From assembly GCF_041435435.1 (NCBI RefSeq), contig NZ_CP108494.1, positions 8,714,501-8,778,500 on the forward strand: a DNA stretch of 64,000 bases. The letters are read 5' to 3'. How positions within the stretch are numbered: position 1 is the first letter of the stretch; each line of letters begins with the position of its first letter. Shown here piece by piece: positions 16,922-24,335 of the stretch. A program made the position numbers and the translations under genes. The stretch comes from Streptomyces sp. NBC_01241 (GTDB lineage Bacteria; Actinomycetota; Actinomycetes; Streptomycetales; Streptomycetaceae). Under the pieces are notes generated by a model. It saw nothing but the letters and a program-made list of their open reading frames with translations, searched no databases and was not told the DNA's origin.

Positions 16922-17829
16922 CAGACGTCCTTCTCGGTCAGGTGCAGCGTCGCGGCGAGGTCGAACAGCGGCTGGTACGTGGACTTGTCCACGGCGACCA
17001 GGGGCGCCGGCGGGTCGACGTCGAGGAGGGCGCCGATCTTGCCGACCTTGTCCGGCGGCAGCTTCAGCAGGGCGTCGGTGACCGCCTTCTTGAACTCTGC
17101 GTCGAGGCCGCCGCGGACGGTGATCGGGTCGTTCGGGATCGGGTCGGAGCCCCACACCTTGCGGAACCCGGCCGGGTCGAAGATGCCGGAGGCGGTGGCG
17201 CTCGCCAGCTGCTGGGAGTTGATCTCGGCGGCATCGACCGTGCCCTTGGCAAGGGCGAGCAGCGCCTCCGGGTGGCCTCCCGCGTAGTTGACCTTGACGT
17301 CGTCCTTCTTCAGGCTGGCGTCGAGCATCGCCTTGCGCGGCAGGGCGTCGCCCGATGTCGATCCGACGGACGCCAGCGCGAGGGAGTGCCCCTTGAGGTC
17401 CCCGACCGACGTGATGCCGGAGTCCTTCGGCACCCAGATGCCGGCGGTGTAGCCGGACACCTGGCCCTTGCCGTCACCGAACGAGGCGATGGCCTCGGCC
17501 TTGGCCCGCCCGCTGGCGAAGACATAGCCGAGGGGGCCGAACATGGCGATGTCGAGCTTGCCGTTCTCCATGGCGAGGACCTCGGCGGAGTAGTCCTCGG
17601 TGACGGTCAGCTCCACCTCGCAGTCCAGGCTTTCACCGAGGGCGTCGGCGAGGACCTTGGCGGCCGGGGTGAGCTTGGCGGGGTCCTCGAAGGGCTCCAC
17701 ACCGAAGCGGATCTTGCCCCCGGGGCAGGTGGCGGACTCGGCCGCGTCCGAACTGCCGCCGCAGGCGGTCAGGGTCAGCGCGGCGACAACGGCGAGCGAG
17801 GTGGCAAGGGTGAAAGGGCGGACGGGCAC
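16921..17829 (-). CDS. phnD: Phosphonate-binding lipoprotein PhnD
   Basis: Substrate-binding lipoprotein, 302 residues. Signal peptide with lipobox LTAC at about residue 23. The PhnD-type core has FGVEPFEDPAKL, YSAEVLAMENGKLDIAMFGPLGY near 85-107, and LASVGSTSGDALPR, which contributes to the anion-binding pocket. The chosen start is GTG 17829, with GGAG six bases upstream; a longer frame from 17856 would extend the signal for no reason. First gene of phnDCE. A HutC-type operator lies about 118 bp upstream. Ligand could be phosphonate, phosphite or hypophosphite; 2-aminoethylphosphonate is only one option. Confidence 0.9.
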   Translation of the reverse strand: MPVRPFTLATSLAVVAALTLTACGGSSDAAESATCPGGKIRFGVEPFEDPAKLTPAAKVLADALGESLDCEVELTVTEDYSAEVLAMENGKLDIAMFGPLGYVFASGRAKAEAIASFGDGKGQVSGYTAGIWVPKDSGITSVGDLKGHSLALASVGSTSGDALPRKAMLDASLKKDDVKVNYAGGHPEALLALAKGTVDAAEINSQQLASATASGIFDPAGFRKVWGSDPIPNDPITVRGGLDAEFKKAVTDALLKLPPDKVGKIGALLDVDPPAPLVAVDKSTYQPLFDLAATLHLTEKDV

Positions 17830-17946
17830 GGTGAACTCCGGGTTCGAGGGCAGCACGGGGGAAGGACGCGGTGTGTGTACGGGGTGGGGGAGTCGCTCGC
17901 CGGGGCGGCTGTGGCCAACGTGTCAGGCACAGCCACCCCGGTCAAC

Positions 17947-17962
17947 ACTTGTATCGACAGGT
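17947..17962. promoter_or_regulatory. HutC/GntR-type operator before phnD
   Basis: ACTTGT-ATCG-ACAGGT, an imperfect palindrome with the GT-N4-AC core typical of HutC-subfamily sites. It matches the perfect copy at 20335 in 13 of 16 positions. The inferred binder is the GntR protein at 21827. Confidence 0.6.
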
Positions 17963-18053
17963 TGCCAACTGTTCATCTGTGAGTCGGCAGGGGGTTGTCC
18001 GGCCTCCTGGCGGAGGGCCGGGAGGGACGGGGGCGGGGGCAGTGGTGACTGTG

Positions 18054-20213
18054 TCAGCGACCGTCGCCGGAGTGCTTCTCGTCCCGGCCGTGGTGGGTGT
18101 GCGCGGGACGCCTCGGGTAGGAGGTGTGACCGAGTTCGGCCGCGGTGCGGGTCACCTCGAAGAGGCGCTCGCCGTCGCGGTTGATCCAGGTCGCCGTGAG
18201 GGTCGGCATTTCGAGCGTCGTATCGGCGACCAGTTTGAGGAAGACGTGCGGCTCGACGGCACTGTGCACCAGGTAGGGGCTGGGCACGTTGAGGCTCGGG
18301 ATGGTGCTGTCGTGCAGCGGACTCACGATGAACTGCCACAGGTCGTAGCCGACACGGGGGCCGTAGCTCAGGGCACGGGAGACGTGGATGTCTCCGCCGA
18401 CCAGGAAGCAGCCCGGGATCTCCTCCGCGGCGATGAAGTCGTAGATCGCGTCCCGCTCGTAGGAGTAGGTGGCCCAGTCGTCCTTCTCGGCGTTCTGCTT
18501 GTCGTCCCAGATCATGCCGGTGGCGATGGCCTTGAACGGGGCCGTGCTCCTGCGCAGCTGCGTACGGAGCCAGTCCCACTGCACCGTGCCCAGGCAGGTC
18601 ACCTGGGTGCTGTCGGCCCAGCTCGGCGCGGTACGGCTGAACCAGCGCGGGTCCAGCAGGAAGACCTCGATCGGGCCCCGGCGGAAGGATGTATAGACAC
18701 CCTCTCCGTCCGTCCGCTGCCGGAGGATCTTCCCGTCCGTAGTCTGCCCGAAGGTGGGGTTGGCGCGATAGTTGACGAAAGCGGTGCGGTTCTGGCGTTT
18801 GCTCTTGTAGTCGCCGTGGAAGTCGTTGCCGCCGAAGTCGTGGTCGTCCCAGGTGGCCCAGACCGGCATGGAGGAGACCAGCCGGGAGATCTCTGGCTGC
18901 ACCAGGAACGTACGGTGCTTCCGGCGGGCAACCTCGAGGTCGGAACTGTCGACGTACGGAGTGTCGCCGAGCATCACGAAGCTGTCGCAGCCCTCGTCCA
19001 TGATCGCCGTCCATACGTGGTCGGGGACCGACGGGCCGCACGAGCCCATCCCCATGGTGACCACGGACGGCTTGTCCGGGTCGGGCGAGGTGGTGAAGGA
19101 TCCGGTCATCGGCGTGAAGCCGGCCGCTTCCTTGACCGGGGTGAGGGCGAACTCATACGCCGTGTCCGGAGCCAGGCCCCGCAGCTGGGCGATCAGCGTG
19201 TCGTCGTTGCCGGGTTCGACGCTGGTGGTGACGGTGCGCCAGGTCCTGTTCACCTTCCCGCCCAGCTCGCGGTAGGCGCAGTTCCAGCGGGAGTAGAGCG
19301 AGGGGTCGAGGCCGGGGCGGGCCCAGATCCGGGCGTTGCCGGGTTCGGTGTGGCCGACCATCGGCCCGACCGGCTGCTCGGGCGGCATCGGCGTCGGCAC
19401 CACGGCGGGCGCCGTACCGGTGCGCACCGACGCGACGTAGCCGGCCAGCGCGGCGAAGAACGCCTCACTGTCCGCCACCGCCTCGGCCGGCTGCACCACC
19501 GCACCCGCACTGTTGCGGATCTTGTCCACGGTCAGGCTGGTGACGAGGAACCGGCCGGCCCCGAACTGGCCCTCCAGCAGCGCGGGCGGGAACCCGGAGG
19601 CGGAGCAGGCCATCAGCACCCGCATCGAACTCCACCGCTGAACCGTCTCGTAACTCACCCGCGGACTGGCGTTCCGGCCGGTGAACAGTCGGCCGTTGCT
19701 GACGCGCAATCCCTTGACGAGCGGGTGGCCCGCGTCGACCGGGTGGATCGTGTCGTAGTCGGCATCGGTGCGCACGGCGGACAGACCGCTCGGCAGATAG
19801 GCCACTGCGGCGCCGTACTGGTCGGACTGCGCCAGATCCAGCACGACCCGGCGGTCGGCGACGAACCGGCGCAGGGAGTCGGCCTGGTCGGCGACGTAGT
19901 CGAGATAGTCGTCGCTGTTGTTCGTGAAGGTGCCGAACGCGATCAGGTCGACCTGCTGCGGCTGCTCGTCGGCCGCCAGCGTCAGGTCGAGCGGCACGAC
20001 CTCGAAGCCCGCCTTCCGCAGCAGTTCGGCCAGCCCCAGGACCTTCGTCCAGGGGTCCTCGTACTCCAGGACGGCGGCGCGCAGCAGGGCGGTGTCGTCC
20101 GCGGCGCGCGGCGCGCCGTCCGCGGCGGACGCCGGTCCGGCGACACCGACCGTGAGAGCTGCGGCGACACCGCCCGTCAGTACCTTCCGTCTGTCCAGAC
20201 CGTTGTCTGGCAT
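18054..20213 (-). CDS. Tat-exported PhoD-like phosphatase/phosphodiesterase
   Basis: A 719-residue secreted metallophosphatase. Tat-type signal DRRKVLTGG at residues 7-15, cleavage after ASA near 30. Residues 40-270 form an extra N-terminal alpha/beta domain, followed by a fibronectin-like segment (about 290-380). The PhoD metallophosphatase core has GSCGPS, VMLGDTPYVD, ATWDDHDFGGNDF and VGGDIHVS between about 385 and 610, supplying the Asp/His/Asn metal ligands. It would free phosphate from phosphomonoesters or diesters outside the cell. ATG 20213 has GGAG seven bases upstream. Monocistronic between phnD and the dehydrogenase gene, with its own HutC-type operator. The extra N-terminal domain is unusual for PhoD. 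Confidence 0.87.
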   Translation of the reverse strand: MPDNGLDRRKVLTGGVAAALTVGVAGPASAADGAPRAADDTALLRAAVLEYEDPWTKVLGLAELLRKAGFEVVPLDLTLAADEQPQQVDLIAFGTFTNNSDDYLDYVADQADSLRRFVADRRVVLDLAQSDQYGAAVAYLPSGLSAVRTDADYDTIHPVDAGHPLVKGLRVSNGRLFTGRNASPRVSYETVQRWSSMRVLMACSASGFPPALLEGQFGAGRFLVTSLTVDKIRNSAGAVVQPAEAVADSEAFFAALAGYVASVRTGTAPAVVPTPMPPEQPVGPMVGHTEPGNARIWARPGLDPSLYSRWNCAYRELGGKVNRTWRTVTTSVEPGNDDTLIAQLRGLAPDTAYEFALTPVKEAAGFTPMTGSFTTSPDPDKPSVVTMGMGSCGPSVPDHVWTAIMDEGCDSFVMLGDTPYVDSSDLEVARRKHRTFLVQPEISRLVSSMPVWATWDDHDFGGNDFHGDYKSKRQNRTAFVNYRANPTFGQTTDGKILRQRTDGEGVYTSFRRGPIEVFLLDPRWFSRTAPSWADSTQVTCLGTVQWDWLRTQLRRSTAPFKAIATGMIWDDKQNAEKDDWATYSYERDAIYDFIAAEEIPGCFLVGGDIHVSRALSYGPRVGYDLWQFIVSPLHDSTIPSLNVPSPYLVHSAVEPHVFLKLVADTTLEMPTLTATWINRDGERLFEVTRTAAELGHTSYPRRPAHTHHGRDEKHSGDGR

Positions 20214-20334
20214 GTGTCTCTCCTTCGGAACGCGGCGTCCGGTCCGCCTTCTGCGGATACGGAGACCGAGCGGTGGGTGCCCGTTTCGGGGCCTGTGCCG
20301 CAGACGCTGGCAGAGCGAGCAGCGGGCGGCAATA

Positions 20335-20350
20335 GCTTGTATCGACAAGT
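20335..20350. promoter_or_regulatory. HutC/GntR-type operator before phoD-like gene
   Basis: GCTTGT-ATCG-ACAAGT: perfect CTTGT/ACAAG arms around ATCG, about 122 bp upstream of the PhoD-like start, in the 233-bp gap 20214-20446. Best copy of the motif seen at 17947 and 21571. Confidence 0.65.
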
Positions 20351-20446
20351 CATTCGGAGTTCACGCAGACCTTCGACGTGCTGCGCGATGTTCACCCGCG
20401 CCGGGATGACGCGTTCCGTGTCCGGCGGTCGCGGGTGAGGGCTGGT

Positions 20447-21526
20447 TCAGCCCAGGCCCGGCAGAACGGCCTGGCGTGGGGCATCCGCTCCCTGCGCAGC
20501 GCACACGGCCGTGCCGAGATCTCCCAGGCAATGAGCCCCTTCCACCAGGTCGGCGAAGGGGTGGGCGGTGTGGCGGGCCGCGAGGAACGCGACGGCCGTA
20601 TGGAGGTCGGCGGGCCGGTAGTTGTGCACACCGGTGACCGTGCGCAGGCCCCGCACCAGCCACTCGGGGTCGACGGGGACGGCGTCCGCCGGGGAGACCG
20701 AGCCGGCCAGCACGGCGATCCCGCCGATGTCGAGGGCGGACAGACACGCCCGGACCGCGTCCGTGCGGCCCGACAGTTCCAGGGCGATGTCGGCCGGGCC
20801 CGTCGGGTCGTTCACGTCCAGCACCCGGGCGGCCCCGAACTGTCCGGCGCGCGCCCGCCGGGCCGGGGACGGATCGACGGCGGTCACGCGGGCGCCCCCG
20901 AGGGCGGCCATCGCCACCGCCGTCAGGCCGAGCATGCCCGCGCCGGTGACCAGCACCTCGCGCCCCTCCAGGGGGCCGGCGGCGGCGATGACCGCGGCCA
21001 CGGTGGCGGTCGCGCAAGACGCCGGGGCGGCGACCGCGTCCGGCAGTCCCTCGGGTACCGCGACGACGGCGGTCCCCGGCAGCAGTACGCAGTGAGTGGC
21101 GAACCCGCCCGTCAGGGGGGCCTGTTCGTCCAGCGGTTCGTGCCCGTACTTGCGCAGCTCCCGGCACTTCTGCGGGTGGCCGCGCAGGCAGCGCGGGCAG
21201 GCCCCGCAGGAGGCGGTGACCGACCACACCACCCGCAGCCCCGGCACCACTGGAGTGCCGTCCACACACGACGGCGCCCCCGGACCCACCGCCAGCACGG
21301 TGCCCACCTGTTCGTGCCCCAGCAGCGCCGGAACTGGGGACGGCCGCTTGCCGTTCACGGTGTGCAGGTCGCTGCCGCACACCGTGGCCAGGTCGATGCG
21401 CACCAGCACCTCGCCATCGCCCGGCGACCTGGGGGTGGTGGTGGACACCAGCGTGAACGGCCGGTCGACCCCGTCCCAGCGGGCGTAGCGGACGTCGAGA
21501 AGTTCGTCGGAGATGGTCCCAGGCAT
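20447..21526 (-). CDS. Phosphonate-associated zinc alcohol dehydrogenase
   Basis: A 359-residue medium-chain dehydrogenase. Catalytic-zinc residues in TVCGSDLH (about 48) and GHEQVG (about 70). Structural-zinc cysteines in CGACPRCLRGHPQKC near 115-129. The Rossmann nucleotide site is VLVTGAGMLGLTAV near 205. It resembles the group named putative phosphonate catabolism associated alcohol dehydrogenase, and its place beside phnDCE agrees. It probably oxidises or reduces an alcohol or aldehyde made from a phosphonate carbon chain. ATG 21526 has no strong ribosome site. It has its own operator-like site upstream, and is divergent from the gntR gene. Confidence 0.82.
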   Translation of the reverse strand: MPGTISDELLDVRYARWDGVDRPFTLVSTTTPRSPGDGEVLVRIDLATVCGSDLHTVNGKRPSPVPALLGHEQVGTVLAVGPGAPSCVDGTPVVPGLRVVWSVTASCGACPRCLRGHPQKCRELRKYGHEPLDEQAPLTGGFATHCVLLPGTAVVAVPEGLPDAVAAPASCATATVAAVIAAAGPLEGREVLVTGAGMLGLTAVAMAALGGARVTAVDPSPARRARAGQFGAARVLDVNDPTGPADIALELSGRTDAVRACLSALDIGGIAVLAGSVSPADAVPVDPEWLVRGLRTVTGVHNYRPADLHTAVAFLAARHTAHPFADLVEGAHCLGDLGTAVCAAQGADAPRQAVLPGLG

Positions 21527-21570
21527 CGCGTCAACCCAATCCGTCACGATTACTTGTAAGCGAGTAAGCA

Positions 21571-21586
21571 ACCTATATAGACATCT
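21571..21586. promoter_or_regulatory. Probable HutC/GntR operator before dehydrogenase gene
   Basis: ACCTAT-ATAG-ACATCT aligns to the 17947 site at 11 of 16 positions and contains the TGTCTATA half-site common to HutC regulators on the other strand. It lies 45 bp from the dehydrogenase start and 240 bp from the divergent gntR start. Confidence 0.45.
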
Positions 21587-21826
21587 TTTCGAGGCTGGAG
21601 CGAAACTCTGGGTGAACAGAGGATGCAGAGGCTGTTCGCCGACGACGCCCAGGTGGTCGTACCCGAGGTCCGCGGTCGGCCATACGACCGGTCGAACCAT
21701 GCGTGGCTGGCGGGCAGTCCGGTCCAAATCACCTGGAAGCGCCCGAGGTGGCAGCGCCGGGAGGACCCGCACGGCCGGCTGACCGGGGACCGGAGGAAGG
21801 TGAGCGAGACCTGTAAGGTCAAGTCT

Positions 21827-22555
21827 ATGGCCACCCCTCTGCACCGGACCATCGCAGCCGAACTCCGTCATCGGATTCGTTCCGGGAACCTCGCGGTCGG
21901 TGGGTCGTTGCCGTCCGAGTCCCAGCTCTGCGAGGAGTTCTCGGCGTCGCGAGGACCGGTCCGGCAGGCCCTCGCCACCTTGCGTGACGAGGGGGTCATC
22001 GGTGGCGGGCAGGGCAAGCGGGCGGTGGTGCTGGACACTGTTCCCACCCAGCCGTTCGAGTCGTTCCTGTCCTTCACTCGCCGTGCGGAACTGACCGGCT
22101 ACTCCCCGGGTCAGAAGCTGCAGGAGATCGCGCTGCGCCGCCCCGAACCGGAGATCGCCGCGGCCCTGCAGATCAACCCGGATGACCTCGCGGTCCAGCT
22201 CGTCAGGCTGCGCCTGCTCGATGGACGCCCCGCGATGCTGGAACGCATGACGTACGTCGAGTCGGTGGGCCGCCCGCTGATCTCCGCAGATCTGGACGCC
22301 GGTTCCATCTACGCCCTACTGACCGAGCAGGGAGTGGATCTGCACTCGGCCCGGCACACGTTCGACGCCGTACCCGCCAACGCCCTGGACGCGAAGCTGC
22401 TGGACGTCCCCAAGGGCTTCCCGCTGCTCAGGGAGCGGCGCCTGACGACGGACTCCCAAGGCACCCCCGTCGAATGGTCCGAGGACCGCTACCGCTCGGA
22501 CACCGCGACCGTGACGGTCACCAACACCCGCAGCTCCCGCACCGCCATGCTCTGA
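21827..22555 (+). CDS. GntR regulator, HutC subfamily (UTRA), phosphonate locus
   Basis: A 242-residue regulator. Winged helix at residues 1-70 (IAAELRHRIRSGNLAVGGSLPSES..., then GPVRQALATLRDEGVI), followed by a UTRA ligand domain (about 90-235) with AMLERMTYVESVG and PLLRERRLTT. It probably senses a phosphorus compound and represses phnDCE, phoD-like and dehydrogenase genes. ATG 21827 is chosen; GTG 21800 is possible but sits only three bases after GGAGG. It is followed by the end of the convergent SDR gene 37 bp on. The three nearby GT-N4-AC palindromes are its likely sites. Confidence 0.88.
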   Translation: MATPLHRTIAAELRHRIRSGNLAVGGSLPSESQLCEEFSASRGPVRQALATLRDEGVIGGGQGKRAVVLDTVPTQPFESFLSFTRRAELTGYSPGQKLQEIALRRPEPEIAAALQINPDDLAVQLVRLRLLDGRPAMLERMTYVESVGRPLISADLDAGSIYALLTEQGVDLHSARHTFDAVPANALDAKLLDVPKGFPLLRERRLTTDSQGTPVEWSEDRYRSDTATVTVTNTRSSRTAML

Positions 22556-22592
22556 GCGCCACCGCACCGCGGCGGGATCCGGCATCCGCTTC

Positions 22593-23348
22593 TCAGGCGA
22601 ACCGGGCGGACACGCCTCCGTCGACGGCCCAGTCGGCACCGGTGACGAAGCCCGCGGCGTCGGACAGGAGGAAGGCGACCACGGAGGCGACCTGGTCGGG
22701 GGTGCCGAGCCGGCCGAGGATGTGTTTGGCCACCGCCTCCCGGCGCACCTCGGGCTTCTCCTGGTCGAAGTACTCGGCCAGCAGATCGGTCTCGATGTAG
22801 CCGGGGCTGACCGCGTTGACCCGGACTCCCCTCGGTCCCACCTCGAGGGCCATGCTGCGGGTCAGGCCGACCAGGCCGGCCTTGGCCGAGGCGTAGGGAA
22901 ACATGCCGGGGCAGGTCATCGTGGCGTGCATAGAGGCGATGTTCACGATCGCGCCCCGTCCCTGAGCCGTCATGGCGGGCAGGACGGCCCTGGCCATGAG
23001 CCACGCCCCCTTGAGGTCGACCCCGAACACCTCGTCCCACTGCTGGGTGGTCATGGTGACCACGTCGGCGTAGGAGTTCCGTCCCGCGTTGTTGACCAGG
23101 CCCGTAGCCGGGCCCAGTTCCTCACGCAGTGCGGTCACCGCGTCATGGACCTGGTCCTCGCAGGTGATGTCGCATGCCGCCCAGGCCGCTGCCGGACCGA
23201 TGAGGGCCGCGGTCTCCCGCGCGCCCCCGCCGTCGATGTCCAGCACTCCCACCCGTGCGCCGGCCGCCGCCGCCATGGTGGCGACGGCCGCACCGATGCC
23301 TCGGGCAGCACCGGTCACCAGTACTACTTCGCCGGTCAGATCAGTCAT
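22593..23348 (-). CDS. SDR-family dehydrogenase, possible sugar 1-dehydrogenase
   Basis: A 251-residue classical short-chain dehydrogenase. Cofactor motif TGAARGIG at residues 12-19, acidic DIDGG after strand 2 (favouring NAD), NNAG near 88, catalytic Ser region IASMH and YASAK near 155. Ends with the common WAVDGG. ATG 23348 has GGAGG six bases upstream. It is divergent from a FadR-type regulator whose operator-like palindrome lies between them. The same palindrome precedes the GH2 gene, so I infer that it oxidises the sugar released by that enzyme. It could instead act on another alcohol. Confidence 0.85.
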   Translation of the reverse strand: MTDLTGEVVLVTGAARGIGAAVATMAAAAGARVGVLDIDGGGARETAALIGPAAAWAACDITCEDQVHDAVTALREELGPATGLVNNAGRNSYADVVTMTTQQWDEVFGVDLKGAWLMARAVLPAMTAQGRGAIVNIASMHATMTCPGMFPYASAKAGLVGLTRSMALEVGPRGVRVNAVSPGYIETDLLAEYFDQEKPEVRREAVAKHILGRLGTPDQVASVVAFLLSDAAGFVTGADWAVDGGVSARFA

Positions 23349-23476
23349 GTCGGTCCTCCGTTCCGCGCGTGGCGCGCGGTGCCGTCGAGGTGGGTCACGA
23401 AGCCCGCAGGGCGGCCGGGCGATTCCCCGCCGCGGGGCCTCGTTCGGCGTGTCGCTCGGATGCGGGCACGACCGAA

Positions 23477-23497
23477 CTTAGCAGCTAAGCTGCCAAG
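23477..23497. promoter_or_regulatory. FadR-type operator between SDR and gntR
   Basis: CTTAGCAGC-TAAGC-TGCCAAG style palindrome (one mismatch in the arms), in the 214-bp divergent gap. A near copy with the same outer arms occurs at 28073 before the GH2 gene. Confidence 0.7.
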
Positions 23498-23562
23498 AGA
23501 TCAGGGGTTCGGAATCGGAAGACGGCCCGGACCGTGTTTCCGGAAGGTGAGAGAGTGAGCGC

Positions 23563-24258
23563 ATGACGATCGGGCGGACGACACTGAGCCACCACGTGGC
23601 GCAGGAGATCATCGGCGAGATCACGCTGCGCGGTCTGCGCGCGGGTGACGAGATCCCGGCCGAGGGTGAACTCGCCGAGCGGCACGGCGTCAACCGTCTT
23701 GCCGTGCGTGAGGCGATCCGCACCCTGGTCGCCCGCGGTGTCCTCGTCTCCAGCCAGGGCAGGCGTGCACGTGTGGCGGTCCCCGCTCCCGCTGTCCTGG
23801 AGCAGATCATCGACTTCCGCCTCAGCCAGAACTCGATGGACATGGTGGACCTGCTCGACACCCGGCGCGTGATCGAGGCGGAGCTCGCACGGCGCGCCGC
23901 GGTGCGGGTCGCCACGGGTGAGGGCTCCATGACGGACGTAGTTCGCGCACTGGACGCGATGGGTGGCGCGGCCGGTGACCGGGAGGCGTTCATCGCCGCG
24001 GACCTCGCCTTCCATCAGGCCGTGGCGGAACTGGCGGCATCCGGCCTCTTCTCCTTCGTCCTCACGGCGATGAACGGGATCCTGCTCGACTCCCGCAGGG
24101 CGAGCTACCACGGCCGGGAGCGCCGGGGCGCGGGGCAGGAGGCCACGGTCGAGGCGCACCGGCGCATCGCCGACGCGATCGCCGCCGGCGAGGGGGACCG
24201 TGCGGCCGAGGCCATGACCGCCCACCTCGCGGAGACCGGTCACGACCTCGGACTGTGA
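23563..24258 (+). CDS. GntR regulator, FadR/FCD type, beside GH2 gene
   Basis: A 231-residue regulator. Winged helix at 10-75 (GDEIPAEGELAERHGVNRLAVREAIRTL), FCD domain at about 95-225 with DLLDTRRVIEAELARRAA and the metal-binding His pattern (FHQAVAEL, EAHRRIADAI). ATG 23563 follows the operator at 23477. It is convergent with the large GH2 gene and shares a bidirectional terminator with it. Probable autoregulation and control of the SDR and GH2 genes through the CTTAGCAGC-N5-TGCCAAG sites. Ligand is likely a sugar acid, which is common in this subfamily but not shown here. Confidence 0.88.
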   Translation: MTIGRTTLSHHVAQEIIGEITLRGLRAGDEIPAEGELAERHGVNRLAVREAIRTLVARGVLVSSQGRRARVAVPAPAVLEQIIDFRLSQNSMDMVDLLDTRRVIEAELARRAAVRVATGEGSMTDVVRALDAMGGAAGDREAFIAADLAFHQAVAELAASGLFSFVLTAMNGILLDSRRASYHGRERRGAGQEATVEAHRRIADAIAAGEGDRAAEAMTAHLAETGHDLGL

Positions 24259-24260
24259 GG

Positions 24261-24313
24261 CGTCCCGGACCGCTCACCCGGGTCGGTTGCGACCCGGGCG
24301 GTGGTCCGGGACG
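24261..24313. terminator. Bidirectional terminator between gntR and GH2
   Basis: CGTCCCGGACC (24261-24271) pairs with GGTCCGGGACG (24303-24313), and an inner ACCCGGGTCG / CGACCCGGG stem closes it. It lies in the 77-bp gap between two convergent stops. Confidence 0.8.
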
Positions 24314-24335
24314 GTTGGCGCCGCCCGGACAGCTG

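Noticed and set aside
17871..20438. 855-codon plus-strand frame across the PhoD-like gene
   Set aside because: Antisense shadow with low-complexity composition; the minus strand has Tat signal and phosphatase motifs.
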